Assembly: GCA_016793325.1 (NCBI GenBank) | Contig: JAEUKI010000077.1 | Coordinates: 186,001-250,000, forward strand | Origin: Myxococcales bacterium | GTDB taxonomy: Bacteria > Myxococcota_A > Polyangia > Polyangiales > Ga0077539 | Reading direction: 5' to 3' | Length of the DNA stretch: 64,000 nucleotides | Part shown: in pieces, positions 36,390 to 45,181 of the stretch | Layout of the letters: each line of letters starts with the position of its first letter | Numbering within the stretch: position 1 is the stretch's first letter | Notes under the pieces: generated by a model | The model's input: only the letters and a program-made list of their open reading frames with translations | Told to the model about the DNA's origin: nothing | Database searches by the model: none | Position numbers and translations under genes: made by a program

Positions 36390-36818
36390 ATGGCCTACGC
36401 CACACGCACCGATTTCGAACAGCTCGGCCTCCCGCCCGACGCCCTCAACGCGCTCGACATGCGCGTTCCGGGGAGCGTTGCGCGCGCGCTCGACGCAGCG
36501 AGCACGCTCGCGGACGGATACCTCCGTGCGCGGTACGTACTCCCGCTCGCGTCGTGGTCGGATGATCTTCGTCAGGCGGTGTGCGGCGTAGCGGCGTCAT
36601 CTCTCTTGGTGACGCTGGGGCTCGATCCCGAGTCACCGACCGCAACGCTCATTCGCGAGCGCTCGAAAGAAGCGCGTCGGTGGCTCGAGATGGTGGCCGC
36701 GAAAAAGATCCATCCGACGGTGACCGAGGGTGGACCGCCCGTCGACGGCGCCGAGGTCCTCTCACCCCCAGCGCGAGGCTGGGACGACGTCTCGATCGAC
36801 GAAACGCGGGGCTGGTGA
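36390..36818 (+). CDS. Mu gp36-like head completion protein (DUF1320)
   Basis: This 142-residue helical protein starts MAYATRTDFEQLGLP and contains ALDAASTLADGYLRARYVLPL, the DUF1320 pattern of head-tail connector proteins. It is coupled by TGATG to the next gene. Confidence 0.85.
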   Translation: MAYATRTDFEQLGLPPDALNALDMRVPGSVARALDAASTLADGYLRARYVLPLASWSDDLRQAVCGVAASSLLVTLGLDPESPTATLIRERSKEARRWLEMVAAKKIHPTVTEGGPPVDGAEVLSPPARGWDDVSIDETRGW

Positions 36819-37354
36819 TGGTCGCGCACGTGACTCTCACCGGCGGAGATGCCGCGCTCCGCGAGCTCGTCGCGAAGATGAAGAAGGTCGGCGGACCGTC
36901 GGCCATGCGTGTGCTCGCGGGCCGTCTCGCGGTCGACGCACGCGCGCTCGTCGCGCAGTCGTTCGCCTCGAGCACGTCGCCCAACGGCGAAGCGTGGGCG
37001 CCGCTGAAGACGCGACGCGGACAGCCGCTCGTGAAGAGCGGGAAGCTTTCGCGCTCGATCAAGACGAGCGCCAGCTCGAAGGGCGTCACGCTCTACACGA
37101 ACACCAGGTACGCCGCTGTTCACCAGTTCGGCGCGGCGACGAAGAGCCGCATGCAAGCGCGCACGCGCGGCGGTCGGTTCAAGAGCCGCAAGGCCGCTGC
37201 GTCGCAGAAGAAGGGCTCGGTCCGCATTGGCCGAGTGAGCGGCGCGACGATCCCCGCTCGGCCGTTCTTCCCCGGCGACTCGCTGCCTTCGCCATGGCGA
37301 GCGCGGTTCACGCAAACGACGCGCGAGCTGTTTCGAGAGATGTTCGATGGCTGA
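36818..37354 (+). CDS. Mu gpG-like virion morphogenesis protein
   Basis: This 178-residue protein resembles the phage virion morphogenesis/tail completion family: GGPSAMRVLAGRLAVDARAL, SPNGEAWAPLKTRRG, LVKSGKLSRSIK and ATIPARPFFPGD. It probably completes the head-tail junction. The start is set by the TGATG overlap; the longer open frame is a shadow. Confidence 0.85.
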   Translation: MVAHVTLTGGDAALRELVAKMKKVGGPSAMRVLAGRLAVDARALVAQSFASSTSPNGEAWAPLKTRRGQPLVKSGKLSRSIKTSASSKGVTLYTNTRYAAVHQFGAATKSRMQARTRGGRFKSRKAAASQKKGSVRIGRVSGATIPARPFFPGDSLPSPWRARFTQTTRELFREMFDG

Positions 37355-37880
37355 TTCGCGTCTCGAACAAGTGCTCGCGCTCGTGCAGCCCGAAGTGCTC
37401 GCGCTGTTTCCGGGCGTCGCGTTCGAGTTCGGCGAGCCGATGGCCTCGACGCATGCCGCGCCGCCCCGTGTGGCGTGGTTTCGTGCCGAAGACGGATCGC
37501 AGGTCGGACCAGCGCGCACGACCGCGCGCGAAACCGAAGCGCCGCTCGATCGCTCTGCGGTCGTTGTCGCGGTGTGTTGGGCCGCGAAGGGTGGCTCGCA
37601 CACGACCGACGACGCGGCGATCGAGTCGCTCATCGGCGCCGTCGAGCTCGCGCTGCACAAGACCCTCGGGACCGCGCTGATTCTGCCGATCGCTGAGCAG
37701 TGGACGACAGAGGGGTGGATTCAGACGGGCAAGAGCGCGCGGTTGCTGTTCGGCGTGCGCATGCCTGTCGTGCTCCCTGCACCCGAGATCGTCGCAACCG
37801 AGGCCGAGCCGATCGACGCTGGGTTCGACGACACGGACAAGAGCGACACGGACGGCATTCTCCAAGCGAAGGACGGCTGA
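37347..37880 (+). CDS. Tail terminator or neck protein (Mu gp37 position)
   Basis: This 177-residue protein lies between the gpG-like and sheath genes where Mu encodes gp37/gp38. Its middle (VVVAVCWAAKGGSHTTDDAAI) looks like a tail-terminator alpha/beta core, and the C-terminus is acidic. The assignment rests mainly on position. It overlaps the previous gene by 8 nt. Confidence 0.6.
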   Translation: MADSRLEQVLALVQPEVLALFPGVAFEFGEPMASTHAAPPRVAWFRAEDGSQVGPARTTARETEAPLDRSAVVVAVCWAAKGGSHTTDDAAIESLIGAVELALHKTLGTALILPIAEQWTTEGWIQTGKSARLLFGVRMPVVLPAPEIVATEAEPIDAGFDDTDKSDTDGILQAKDG

Positions 37881-37883
37881 GCA

Positions 37884-38099
37884 ATGGCTGACACAGACAA
37901 CGCGGCGCCCAGCGAGGCGCCCGCGAGCGATCCCCCGCGCGCAAAGACGCTGCGCGACTACGCCCGCGAACACGAGCTCGCCGATTGGCAGCTCGCGCAA
38001 GTCGGCGCGGTGACCAAGCGCAGCGCCGACGAGCCGATCGACGAAGACGCGTTCGTCGAGGCAGTGAAGTTCCTCACCGACATGACTCTCGGAGGCTGA
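37884..38099 (+). CDS. Small hypothetical tail protein (Mu gp38 position)
   Basis: This 71-residue protein has a disordered Ala/Pro start and a helical domain (LRDYAREHELADWQLAQVGA). It sits directly before the sheath gene. No family is recognised with confidence. Confidence 0.6.
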   Translation: MADTDNAAPSEAPASDPPRAKTLRDYAREHELADWQLAQVGAVTKRSADEPIDEDAFVEAVKFLTDMTLGG

Positions 38100-38102
38100 T
38101 CG

Positions 38103-39581
38103 ATGGCTGACAACTTTTCACTCACCGTCACCGATGGCGCGCTCGGCGCGGGGCCCGCTGGCCCTGGTCGCGCGCTCGTGCTCATCGGCGTATGCAGCGC
38201 CGCGGTGGCCTCGAACGTCGTGCACGCGTTCGAGAGCCCGGCCGACGTCCTCGCGACGCTCGGCTACGGGCCTCTCTCCGAGGCCGCGGCGTACGCGCTG
38301 AGCGTCGGCGCGCTGGGACAGACCGCGCGCCCCGTGGGATGCGTGAAGGTCGGAACCGTCACCAACGGCACCAACAGCGCCGTGACGAAAGTCGGGACCG
38401 GAACGGGAACCGTCACGCTCGCGGGCGCGCCGTTCGATCGCTTCGAGGGCCGCATTCGCATCACGCGGGCCGGGACGCTCGGCGCAGGAGCCTTTCGCTA
38501 CTCGCTCGACGGCGGCCGGTCCGAGTCGGTCGAGTATGCGATCCCGTCCGGCGGAACGTTCGTGATCCCGGGGACGAACATCACGGCGACGTTCGTTCCG
38601 GGCGCCGGTCCGTCGTTCTTCGCGCTCGAAGACACTCACTCTTGGACGTCGACCGCGCCGACGTACGACACCACGGCGCTGAACACGGCGCTCGACGTCA
38701 TCGCGGCCGACGCGCGCGCGTGGCCGCTGGTGTTCGTCGTCGGGGCTCCTGGCGGCGTCGATGACACGGCGAAGAGCGCCGCGGCCGCCGCGCTCGTTGC
38801 TGCGGTGAACACGAAGCTCGAGGCGTACGCAGCGCAGGGCCAGTACATGCGTGGGTTCTGCGAAGGGCCCGACGTCGCGAACGACGCGACGGGCTCGGGT
38901 CTCGTGACGGCGGCGCTCGTGACGACGACTGCGCGGCGTGTGGGAATCTCTGGCGGCTACTGCCGCATCCCCTCGCAGATCAACCCGAGGCAAGCGCGCG
39001 TGTCGACGGCGTCCCCGTACGTCGCGCGTCTCGCGTCCCTGCCGTTTTCGCAGGACCCCGGAGACGGTGGGCTCGGCGGTCTCGACGGGATCATCGGTGG
39101 GTCGCTCGAAGTCGCGACGGCCGCACGCAGCGTCTACGACGCGGGCCGCGTGTTCACGCTGCAGACCATCAACGGTCTCACCGGGTACCAGGTGAGCAAC
39201 AGCGCGATGCTCGCGCCGACGGGCTCGGACTACGCCGAGGTCCCGAACGCGAGGGTGATCGACGAGGCCTCGCGTGCTGGGCGCGCGAAACTCATCACGT
39301 ACCGACGCTCGCGCCTGCGCGTCGGACGAACCGGCACGCCCAACGCGGGCAAGATCGACGAGCGCGACGCGCAGCGCGTCGAGCGCGCGGTTCGGTCAGC
39401 GATCGAGCGCGCGGTGCTCGACTCGGGCGACGCGATCGAGGTCATCGTCACCGTGAACCGCACGGACAACCTTCTCTCGACGAAGAAGCTGCGCGCAAAA
39501 CTTCGCGTGGTTCCCTTCGCCTACGCCAACGCGATCGAGGCCGAGATCGGCCTCGACAACCCCGCCCTCTCGCAAGTCTGA
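38103..39581 (+). CDS. Contractile tail sheath protein (Mu gpL-like)
   Basis: This 492-residue protein starts with a sheath-type strand and has central GTNSAVTKVGTGTGTVTLAG and a C-terminal DAQRVERAVRSAIERAVLDS plus LRAKLRVVPFAYANAIE, as in Mu-like gpL/DUF2586 sheath proteins. The protein forms the contractile outer tube of the tail. Length agrees with Mu gpL. Confidence 0.9.
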   Translation: MADNFSLTVTDGALGAGPAGPGRALVLIGVCSAAVASNVVHAFESPADVLATLGYGPLSEAAAYALSVGALGQTARPVGCVKVGTVTNGTNSAVTKVGTGTGTVTLAGAPFDRFEGRIRITRAGTLGAGAFRYSLDGGRSESVEYAIPSGGTFVIPGTNITATFVPGAGPSFFALEDTHSWTSTAPTYDTTALNTALDVIAADARAWPLVFVVGAPGGVDDTAKSAAAAALVAAVNTKLEAYAAQGQYMRGFCEGPDVANDATGSGLVTAALVTTTARRVGISGGYCRIPSQINPRQARVSTASPYVARLASLPFSQDPGDGGLGGLDGIIGGSLEVATAARSVYDAGRVFTLQTINGLTGYQVSNSAMLAPTGSDYAEVPNARVIDEASRAGRAKLITYRRSRLRVGRTGTPNAGKIDERDAQRVERAVRSAIERAVLDSGDAIEVIVTVNRTDNLLSTKKLRAKLRVVPFAYANAIEAEIGLDNPALSQV

Positions 39582-39592
39582 GGAGCTCCCCG

Positions 39593-40051
39593 ATGGCCAT
39601 CGAATACCCCCTCGTGCGCGGAGAGCGCCACGACTTCGCACAGATCGAGGTCGAGATCGACACGCCCGCTGGCCCGAAGCGCTTCAAGGGCTTCAAAGGC
39701 GTCAACTACAAGATCGCGCTCAAGCCCGGAGACGTGCGCGGCACCGGTGCGCGAAAGCTCGGCCGAACGCTCGGCGAAGCGACCGAAGACGGCTCGCTCG
39801 AGATGTACCTCGCTGAGTGGGACGAACTGCGCGCGGCGCTCGGCGCTGGCTACATGCGCAAGTCGTTCAACATCATCGTCACGTACGGCGCTGACGGCGT
39901 TCCCGTGACCACCGACACCCTCGAAGGGTGCCGCATCGAAGAGGTCGACAAGAGCCACTCGCAAGGGACCGATGGCCTTGTGGCAAAGCTCACCCTGAAC
40001 ATCATGAAGATCCTGGAGAACGGCCTGGATCCGATCGGAGAGACGACGTGA
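39593..40051 (+). CDS. Tail tube protein (Mu gpM-like)
   Basis: This 152-residue protein follows the sheath gene, with FKGFKGVNYKIALKPGDVRG and VTYGADGVPVTTDTLEGCRI typical of Mu gpM-type tube proteins. It polymerises into the inner tail tube. It is coupled by GTGA to the tail chaperone gene. Confidence 0.85.
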   Translation: MAIEYPLVRGERHDFAQIEVEIDTPAGPKRFKGFKGVNYKIALKPGDVRGTGARKLGRTLGEATEDGSLEMYLAEWDELRAALGAGYMRKSFNIIVTYGADGVPVTTDTLEGCRIEEVDKSHSQGTDGLVAKLTLNIMKILENGLDPIGETT

Positions 40052-40392
40052 ACAAGATCCACGAAGTGACCGAAGAGCAGCTCGACGAGCTGAAGGCGAA
40101 GCACGGCGAGCGCAAGGTGCTCAAGCTCTCGACGAGCACGCCCGACGGCGTGATCGAGATCGCGACGCTCAAGCCGGGCCGCAAAGAGTACGAACGCTTT
40201 CGAAAGCAGCTCGGCGACGACAACAAGCGCGACGGAGCGCTCGAGAGCTTGCTTCGCGCGCACGTGCTCTCCCCCTCGCGCGAGAAGTTCGACGAGCTGC
40301 TCGAGGAGTTCCCCGCGCTCCCCGAGGAATTCGGAAAGCCGCTCCTCTCGGCGATCGGCCTGAGCGGGAGCGCTGAGGTGGGAAAGTCCTGA
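40048..40392 (+). CDS. Tail assembly chaperone, short form
   Basis: The product has 114 residues from GTG 40048. It is a small alpha/beta protein (EVTEEQLDELKAKHGERKVL) at the position of lambda gpG or Mu gp41, between tube and tape measure genes. It ends shortly after a G GGA AAG heptamer in the correct phase for -1 slippage. Confidence 0.85.
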   Translation: MNKIHEVTEEQLDELKAKHGERKVLKLSTSTPDGVIEIATLKPGRKEYERFRKQLGDDNKRDGALESLLRAHVLSPSREKFDELLEEFPALPEEFGKPLLSAIGLSGSAEVGKS

Positions 40393-40559
40393 GCCTCTTT
40401 CAGCGCGCGCGCCACGACCTGGCCGTCTCGGCCTCGTGCCTACGCGCCGCTGCAGAGGGGCTCACCGGAGCGGGGGTAGACGCCGACGAAGAAGACGTCG
40501 GGTGGTTGCTTGCCGCTGAATTTCTGCACGCGATTCGCTGGACGCTTCAGAGCAAGTGA
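40048..40559 (+). CDS. Tail assembly chaperone, frameshifted long form (GT-like)
   Basis: Slippage at 40380-40386 joins 113 zero-frame residues to 57 residues of the -1 frame (beginning VLSLFQRARHDLAVSASC and ending at TGA 40557-40559), giving about 170 residues. The extension has no start codon of its own and ends three bases before the tape measure ATG. In lambda the T extension binds the tape measure protein and recruits tube subunits. Established for many tailed phages; here it is read directly from the sequence but not measured. Confidence 0.78.
40380..40386 (+). promoter_or_regulatory. Programmed -1 frameshift site GGGAAAG
   Basis: The heptamer reads G GGA AAG in the zero frame, two codons before the TGA at 40390-40392. 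It is the same slippery sequence used by lambda G/GT. The -1 frame is open for 57 codons beyond it. Confidence 0.8.
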
Positions 40560-40562
40560 CCA

Positions 40563-42329
40563 ATGTCTGACGGCCTCAAGTGGGTGATGGAGCTCTTCGA
40601 CCGCACGACCGCACCCGCGCGTCGTGTGGCCGCTGCGCTCGATGGCGTGCGCGTCGCACAGGATCGCGTTCGCGCGAGCAGTGCGCGCGCCGCTCGCACG
40701 CCCGACCCGCTTGCGCCGCTCGAGCGCGCCACAGGGGCCCGTCGCGCCGCGCGTCAACGTGCGCTCGGTCGCGAGCTCGCCGAGTTTGCGCGCACCCAAG
40801 GCGCGGCGGGATCTTCGACGTCTGTGTTCGCGGGCATCCTCGGCGGCGCTGGGGCGGTGCTTGGCGTTGTCGCAGGCGCTGCGATCGCAGCCGCAACGGC
40901 GATCGCTGGCGTTGGCTCGACGGCCGCGTCGTCCGCAGTGCAGCTCGCAGGATTTCAAGAGAGCACGTTCGTTGCGTTTCAAACGCTCCTCGGCGGCCGC
41001 GGCGCCGCTGAGCGCGAGTTCGATAGCGCGCTGCGCATCGCGCGCATGACGCCCTTCGACACGCGCGCGGTTGTGAGCCTGCGTCGACAACTCATCGGCG
41101 CAGGCATTCGCGACGAGCGCGAGCGCGACGTGATGACCGGCGTCATCGCGGACCTCGCGGCGCTGAACCCCGAGGATTCGACCGTCATGCAACGGCTTGG
41201 GCTCGCCATCGGACAGATCCGAGGTGCGGGTAGGCTCCGCGGACAGGAGCTGAACCAACTCGTGCAGGCGGGGCTTTCGCGCGACGAGCTCTTTCAGGCG
41301 ATCGGGCAAGCGCGAGGGATTCGTGGCGACGCCGCGAGCGTAAATCGTCGCGTGGCCGCGCTCGTCGAGGGCGGACAGGTCAACGCAGCCGCCACGTTCG
41401 CCGCGCTCGCTCGAGCGACGCAGCGACAGACGAACACCACGCGCAGCGGCCAGTACTCGGGCAACCAATCGACGACGATTCTCGGGCTCCTGTCGACCCT
41501 CGGGAGCGCGGTTCCGGAGCTGCTTCTCGGACGAGACGCGAGCGGGACTCGGTTCTTCGAGAGCCCGGGCATGCAGGCCTTCAAGAGCTTTTTGACTCAG
41601 GTCGTCGAGTTGCTGAGCTCGACCAGCGCGACCGGGCGGCGACTGCAGAGCATCATGCGCGGCCTTTCGGACAGCGTTTTCAGCGTGTTCAACATCAGCG
41701 ACAAGAACAAAAAGGGCGGCCTCGCCGGGATGTTCAACAGCGCGCTCGACGCGCTCGAGAAGGTCATCGCCGGATCGAAAGTGCTCATGGGTTGGGTGTC
41801 GGCGTTCGGCGAAGGATTCGGCGCCGTGTTCATGCCGCTGATGCGCGCGCTTCTGCCTGCGATTCAGAGCACATTCGGGCTCGTAAACGGCGGAGAAGGC
41901 TCCGCGGCGCTCATGTTCTTCAAGACGCTCGGCGCGGTGATCGCCGCGGTGATGTGGGCATCGATCGCGCTTCCGACCGCGATGTGGAGTCTCATTGGCG
42001 ACATCATCGATGGTCTGAAGTGGCTTTGGGACGCGATGCCGTTCTGGTTCAAGCCGCTGTTGAACATGTTCTCGGACGGCAACGCAGCGCCACCTCCAAG
42101 ACCCCCGCCGCCGTCGCTCGCGGGCGCGAACGGCATCGTCACGGCCGGGCCCGGACAGCCGAGCGCAGCGCGCACGATCGTGTCGCAGCCCAACGTCACC
42201 GTGAACGTCGCGGCGACCGCGGCCAACGGGCTCGGGCTCGACCAGATCGCAAGCGCGGCAGCGTCCTCGATTCCGCAGGTTGTTCAAACGAGCGCAGAGC
42301 GCGCCAGCACAGGTGGAGCCGCTCAATGA
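40563..42329 (+). CDS. Tail tape measure protein (Mu gp42-like)
   Basis: This 588-residue protein has an Arg/Ala-rich helical N-terminus (MSDGLKWVMELFDRTTAPA), a hydrophobic stretch near 88-125, tape-measure-type QESTFVAFQTLLGGRGAAE and a further hydrophobic region near 450-490. It sets tail length; at about 0.15 nm per residue a tail near 90 nm is expected. Short for a myovirus but similar to Mu. Confidence 0.88.
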   Translation: MSDGLKWVMELFDRTTAPARRVAAALDGVRVAQDRVRASSARAARTPDPLAPLERATGARRAARQRALGRELAEFARTQGAAGSSTSVFAGILGGAGAVLGVVAGAAIAAATAIAGVGSTAASSAVQLAGFQESTFVAFQTLLGGRGAAEREFDSALRIARMTPFDTRAVVSLRRQLIGAGIRDERERDVMTGVIADLAALNPEDSTVMQRLGLAIGQIRGAGRLRGQELNQLVQAGLSRDELFQAIGQARGIRGDAASVNRRVAALVEGGQVNAAATFAALARATQRQTNTTRSGQYSGNQSTTILGLLSTLGSAVPELLLGRDASGTRFFESPGMQAFKSFLTQVVELLSSTSATGRRLQSIMRGLSDSVFSVFNISDKNKKGGLAGMFNSALDALEKVIAGSKVLMGWVSAFGEGFGAVFMPLMRALLPAIQSTFGLVNGGEGSAALMFFKTLGAVIAAVMWASIALPTAMWSLIGDIIDGLKWLWDAMPFWFKPLLNMFSDGNAAPPPRPPPPSLAGANGIVTAGPGQPSAARTIVSQPNVTVNVAATAANGLGLDQIASAAASSIPQVVQTSAERASTGGAAQ

Positions 42330-43084
42330 CCGTCGATCTCGAATTCTCGGTGTTCTGGGACGACGACCCGGAGCTGTGGGACACGGTCTACCTCGCGGGC
42401 TCCGCGCTCCCGGGCATCGCAACTGTCACCGGCTCGCACGGGCGAAAGCTCGACGTGAAGAGCGCGCCGGGATCGAACGGCGCGCGCATCGTCGACAAGG
42501 GCTACCAGCCCGCGAAGGTCGAGATCGCGTTGCGCATGTGGACGAAAGAGCAGCTGCTCGCGTGGTACCGCGTCGCGCCGACGCTGACGTATCGACGCGA
42601 ACCACCCGCCGCGTCGAGAGCATCGAGCTCGAGGGCGGTCGGAAAGGTCGAGGAAGCAGAGCTCGCCAACGCTCGCTTCATCCTCGAGAGCTCGATCATC
42701 TCGGGCGTCACAACCGCGCTCGCGAACTCTGGTGTTCGCGATCAAAGCAAGATCGACGCGGAGATTCAGCGGGACCTCGCGGCTGCGGCCGGCACAACAC
42801 GAACGCAGCGCGCGCGGCGCCTCGAGCGTCACGACGTCGAGGTCAGCCACCCCGCGCTCGACGCGATCGGCGTGCACCGCGTCTACGTCGACGAAGTGAG
42901 CGCGCCGGTGAAAGTCTCGGCCGGAATCTACGAAGTGAAGATCAAGGCCATCGAGTCGAAGCCGCCGACGGCGAGCTCGTCGCGGGCCGTTGGATCGAGC
43001 TCGGCGGGACAGTCGTTCGCAACCGGGATTCAGACGCAGTTCGACGCGCCGCCGCCTTCGAGCAACGGAGGATCGGCGCCGTGA
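42326..43084 (+). CDS. Baseplate/tail hub-associated protein (Mu gp43 position)
   Basis: This 252-residue protein from ATG 42326 is coupled to the tape measure by ATGA. Its N-terminus (VFWDDDPELWDTVYLAGSAL) and RIVDKGYQPAKVEIALRMW suggest the LysM/adaptor-type beta domain seen in tail tube-baseplate adaptors; the C-terminus is Ser/Pro-rich and disordered. The upstream open frame is a shadow of the tape measure gene. Confidence 0.6.
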   Translation: MTVDLEFSVFWDDDPELWDTVYLAGSALPGIATVTGSHGRKLDVKSAPGSNGARIVDKGYQPAKVEIALRMWTKEQLLAWYRVAPTLTYRREPPAASRASSSRAVGKVEEAELANARFILESSIISGVTTALANSGVRDQSKIDAEIQRDLAAAAGTTRTQRARRLERHDVEVSHPALDAIGVHRVYVDEVSAPVKVSAGIYEVKIKAIESKPPTASSSRAVGSSSAGQSFATGIQTQFDAPPPSSNGGSAP

Positions 43085-44382
43085 GCGACCTGACCGTCGG
43101 CGGTGTGCCTGTGCTTCGCGGTGACTTCCTTCTGCCGCGCGTCGGCGCTTGGACGGCGGACCTTTCGCTCGATGGCACTGACGCTCCCTCGGGGGTTGTC
43201 GCGGTCGAGTCGAGCGCGGGCTTTCGCGCGCTGGGATTCGTCGAGCGCGTGTCGGTCACCGAAGGTCGCGTCGATCTTCGGATCCGCGGCGGACAGGGAC
43301 AGCTCGGCCGCGAGCTCGCCCCGGTGGCGTACCGTCCTGTGGGCGGCGTGCGCGTGCGCACGATCCTCGAGGACCTCGCGCGCGATTCGGGCGAAGTGCT
43401 GTCGCCGGACACGGCGCGCGAGATCACCGACACGTTCCTCCCTGCATGGTCGCGCGAGCGCGGGACAACGGCCCGGGCGCTCCGCGCGATCGCCGCGGCG
43501 CTCGGGTGCTCCTGGCGCTTCGATCCCGAGGGGCGCTTCATTCTCGTGCGCGAGTCGTGGCCCGAGGTCGACCCTGACGGCGTGACGCTGCTTCGCTCCG
43601 ACCCGATCAACGACGCCGCCGAGCTCGGGCTCGATGCGATGCCTGCCGCGCTCGTGCCTGGCGTCACGTGGCAAGGGCGGCGCGTGTCGTCGATCGAGGC
43701 CTTCGCGCTCGATGGCGGGGCGCTTCGAATGCGACTGCTCTTCGAGCGCGAGGACCAACCCATCGCGCGCGATCGCATCGCGCTGAAGTACAACGTTCAG
43801 CGCGTCGAAGAGATCGAAGCGAGCGTGTACCTCGGTACGTACCTGGCGCGCGTCGTCGCACAGAGCACGGACCTCGCGACGGTCGATGTCGAGCTCGAGC
43901 CCGACGTCGAGCCCGAGAAGAAGAAGCTCGCCGGGCTCGTACGCGTCCCGCTGTACGGAAGCGTCCCGGGGATGGTGCTCGAAATCGACTCCGCGCCCGG
44001 TGGCGAACCGCAGCTCTGCGTTGTTGGGTTCCTCAACGGCGATCGCGCGAAGCCGTTCGTTGTGTCGTGGCTCGGATCGACAAACGCGAACGGCGGCAAG
44101 CGCGCGCGAAAGTCGCGCGTGCGCGGTCAAACAATCGAGCTCGGCGAGGGCGGCGCCCGAAATGTCGCACGCAACAACGACCCGACCGGAAGCGGAACCA
44201 TCGTGTTCACGTCGCTTCCCGGCGCACCACCAGCCAACCCGAAGCTGCAGATCGTCTACACGCCGCCGTCCGGCGCGCCGCAGACGGTCACGCTCGACAT
44301 GCCGGGCGGCGTGACCGGAAGCGGAACGCTGACGATCTCAGGCACCATCACCGATGGATCGCCGTTCGTGAAGACGGACTAG
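43081..44382 (+). CDS. Baseplate hub fused to spike-like C-terminus (Mu gp44/gp45)
   Basis: This 433-residue protein from GTG 43081 (GTGA) has an N-terminal hub domain with repeated beta modules and a central RDSGEVLSPDTAREITDTFL typical of Mu gpP/gp44 hubs. From about residue 285 an OB-fold-like region (KKKLAGLVRVPLYGSVPGM) is followed by Gly/Thr-rich repeats suggestive of a spike. Mu encodes hub and spike separately, so this looks like a fusion. It forms the centre of the baseplate that punctures the envelope. Confidence 0.75.
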   Translation: MSDLTVGGVPVLRGDFLLPRVGAWTADLSLDGTDAPSGVVAVESSAGFRALGFVERVSVTEGRVDLRIRGGQGQLGRELAPVAYRPVGGVRVRTILEDLARDSGEVLSPDTAREITDTFLPAWSRERGTTARALRAIAAALGCSWRFDPEGRFILVRESWPEVDPDGVTLLRSDPINDAAELGLDAMPAALVPGVTWQGRRVSSIEAFALDGGALRMRLLFEREDQPIARDRIALKYNVQRVEEIEASVYLGTYLARVVAQSTDLATVDVELEPDVEPEKKKLAGLVRVPLYGSVPGMVLEIDSAPGGEPQLCVVGFLNGDRAKPFVVSWLGSTNANGGKRARKSRVRGQTIELGEGGARNVARNNDPTGSGTIVFTSLPGAPPANPKLQIVYTPPSGAPQTVTLDMPGGVTGSGTLTISGTITDGSPFVKTD

Positions 44383-44735
44383 CGAGCGCGGTGCCTTCGA
44401 TACCAACTTCCTCCGTGTCGCGCGCGGTAGTGCGGCACGTAGGGGGAGTCGGTTTCATCCGTGGGGCTCGTCGTCGGTTGCGATGACGGCAGGTTGCCGA
44501 CCGCATCGAGCTCGCGTTGCCATTGCTCGCGCTGTTGACGCGCGAGCGCTTCTTGCGCCGCGCGGCGCCGAGCAATGCCTTCGGGCGAATTCTCGACCGA
44601 CGCTTGCCACCGCAAAAGCGCGGCTTCGTCCTCGCTCCGACGCCGCTTGCGTCTCTCGGACACGATCGTCGCGACGCCCGACAGCAAAAGAGCGCCGACG
44701 ACCACGATGATCGCGTTCCGGGTCCCGCGTTCCAT
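44379..44735 (-). CDS. Antisense small membrane protein in the tail region
   Basis: This 118-residue protein has one transmembrane helix (about 8-25), then RRKRRR, a helical Glu/Arg-rich segment and an Arg/Tyr-rich tail. It lies on the strand opposite to the tail genes, and its ATG overlaps the lipoprotein stop (TAATG). The basic cluster after the helix predicts a cytoplasmic C-terminus, which argues against a spanin. Likely an accessory (moron) gene. Confidence 0.55.
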   Translation of the reverse strand: MERGTRNAIIVVVGALLLSGVATIVSERRKRRRSEDEAALLRWQASVENSPEGIARRRAAQEALARQQREQWQRELDAVGNLPSSQPTTSPTDETDSPYVPHYRARHGGSWYRRHRAR

Positions 44736-45181
44736 TAGCGGCACCCGGTGTCGATGGGACCGCACCCCGACGCACAGCACACGCGTCCGCCGGCCGGCGT
44801 CGAGCATCCTTCGCCGAACCCTGAGCAGTTGTTCACACAATCCCATCGCCCCGTCGCCACTTCGGCGCACGCGGGGCGGCTGGTCAACGCGCCCTCGCCG
44901 CACACGCGGCCGCACATGCCGCAGTTGCGCGGATCGAGCGTGCACGGCGGCAACCCGGTGTCACCGACGCCGGTGTCACGCGGCGCGACGCCGGTGTCGA
45001 TGCCGGTGTCCGTCGGAGTGCTCGAGCGGTCGTCGATCGTGTCGGGCTGAGCGTCGATCACGTCCACCACGCGCCCGTCTGTGGCGTCGAACGACGGGCG
45101 ATCGTCGGTTGCTGCGTCGGGCATCGAAACGGGCGCCGCGCAGGCACACAGCGCGAGCGAGAGAGCGAAAGCGAAGCGCAT
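44735..45181 (-). CDS. Antisense Cys-rich lipoprotein, probable moron
   Basis: This 148-residue protein starts at ATG 45181. The signal peptide ends in lipobox LCA-C. An Asp/Thr-rich stretch (for example PTDTGIDTGVAPRDTG) precedes a C-terminal domain with about 14 cysteines. This composition is that of host myxobacterial surface lipoproteins rather than of phage structural proteins. It points to lysogenic conversion, meaning a surface protein made by the lysogen. Its start codon shares CATG with the divergent baseplate gene. Confidence 0.65.
   Translation of the reverse strand: MRFAFALSLALCACAAPVSMPDAATDDRPSFDATDGRVVDVIDAQPDTIDDRSSTPTDTGIDTGVAPRDTGVGDTGLPPCTLDPRNCGMCGRVCGEGALTSRPACAEVATGRWDCVNNCSGFGEGCSTPAGGRVCCASGCGPIDTGCR

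Noticed and set aside
40440..42422. A 660-residue open frame on the minus strand opposite the tape measure gene.
   Set aside because: Mirror of real codons in GC-rich sequence, Arg/His-rich and without motifs; the plus-strand tape measure protein explains the region.
44379..45181. Spanin (Rz/Rz1) pair on the minus strand.
   Set aside because: There is a membrane-helix protein and a lipoprotein, but the basic cluster after the helix predicts a cytoplasmic C-terminus, the lipoprotein is Cys-rich rather than Pro-rich, and the pair is far from the endolysin.
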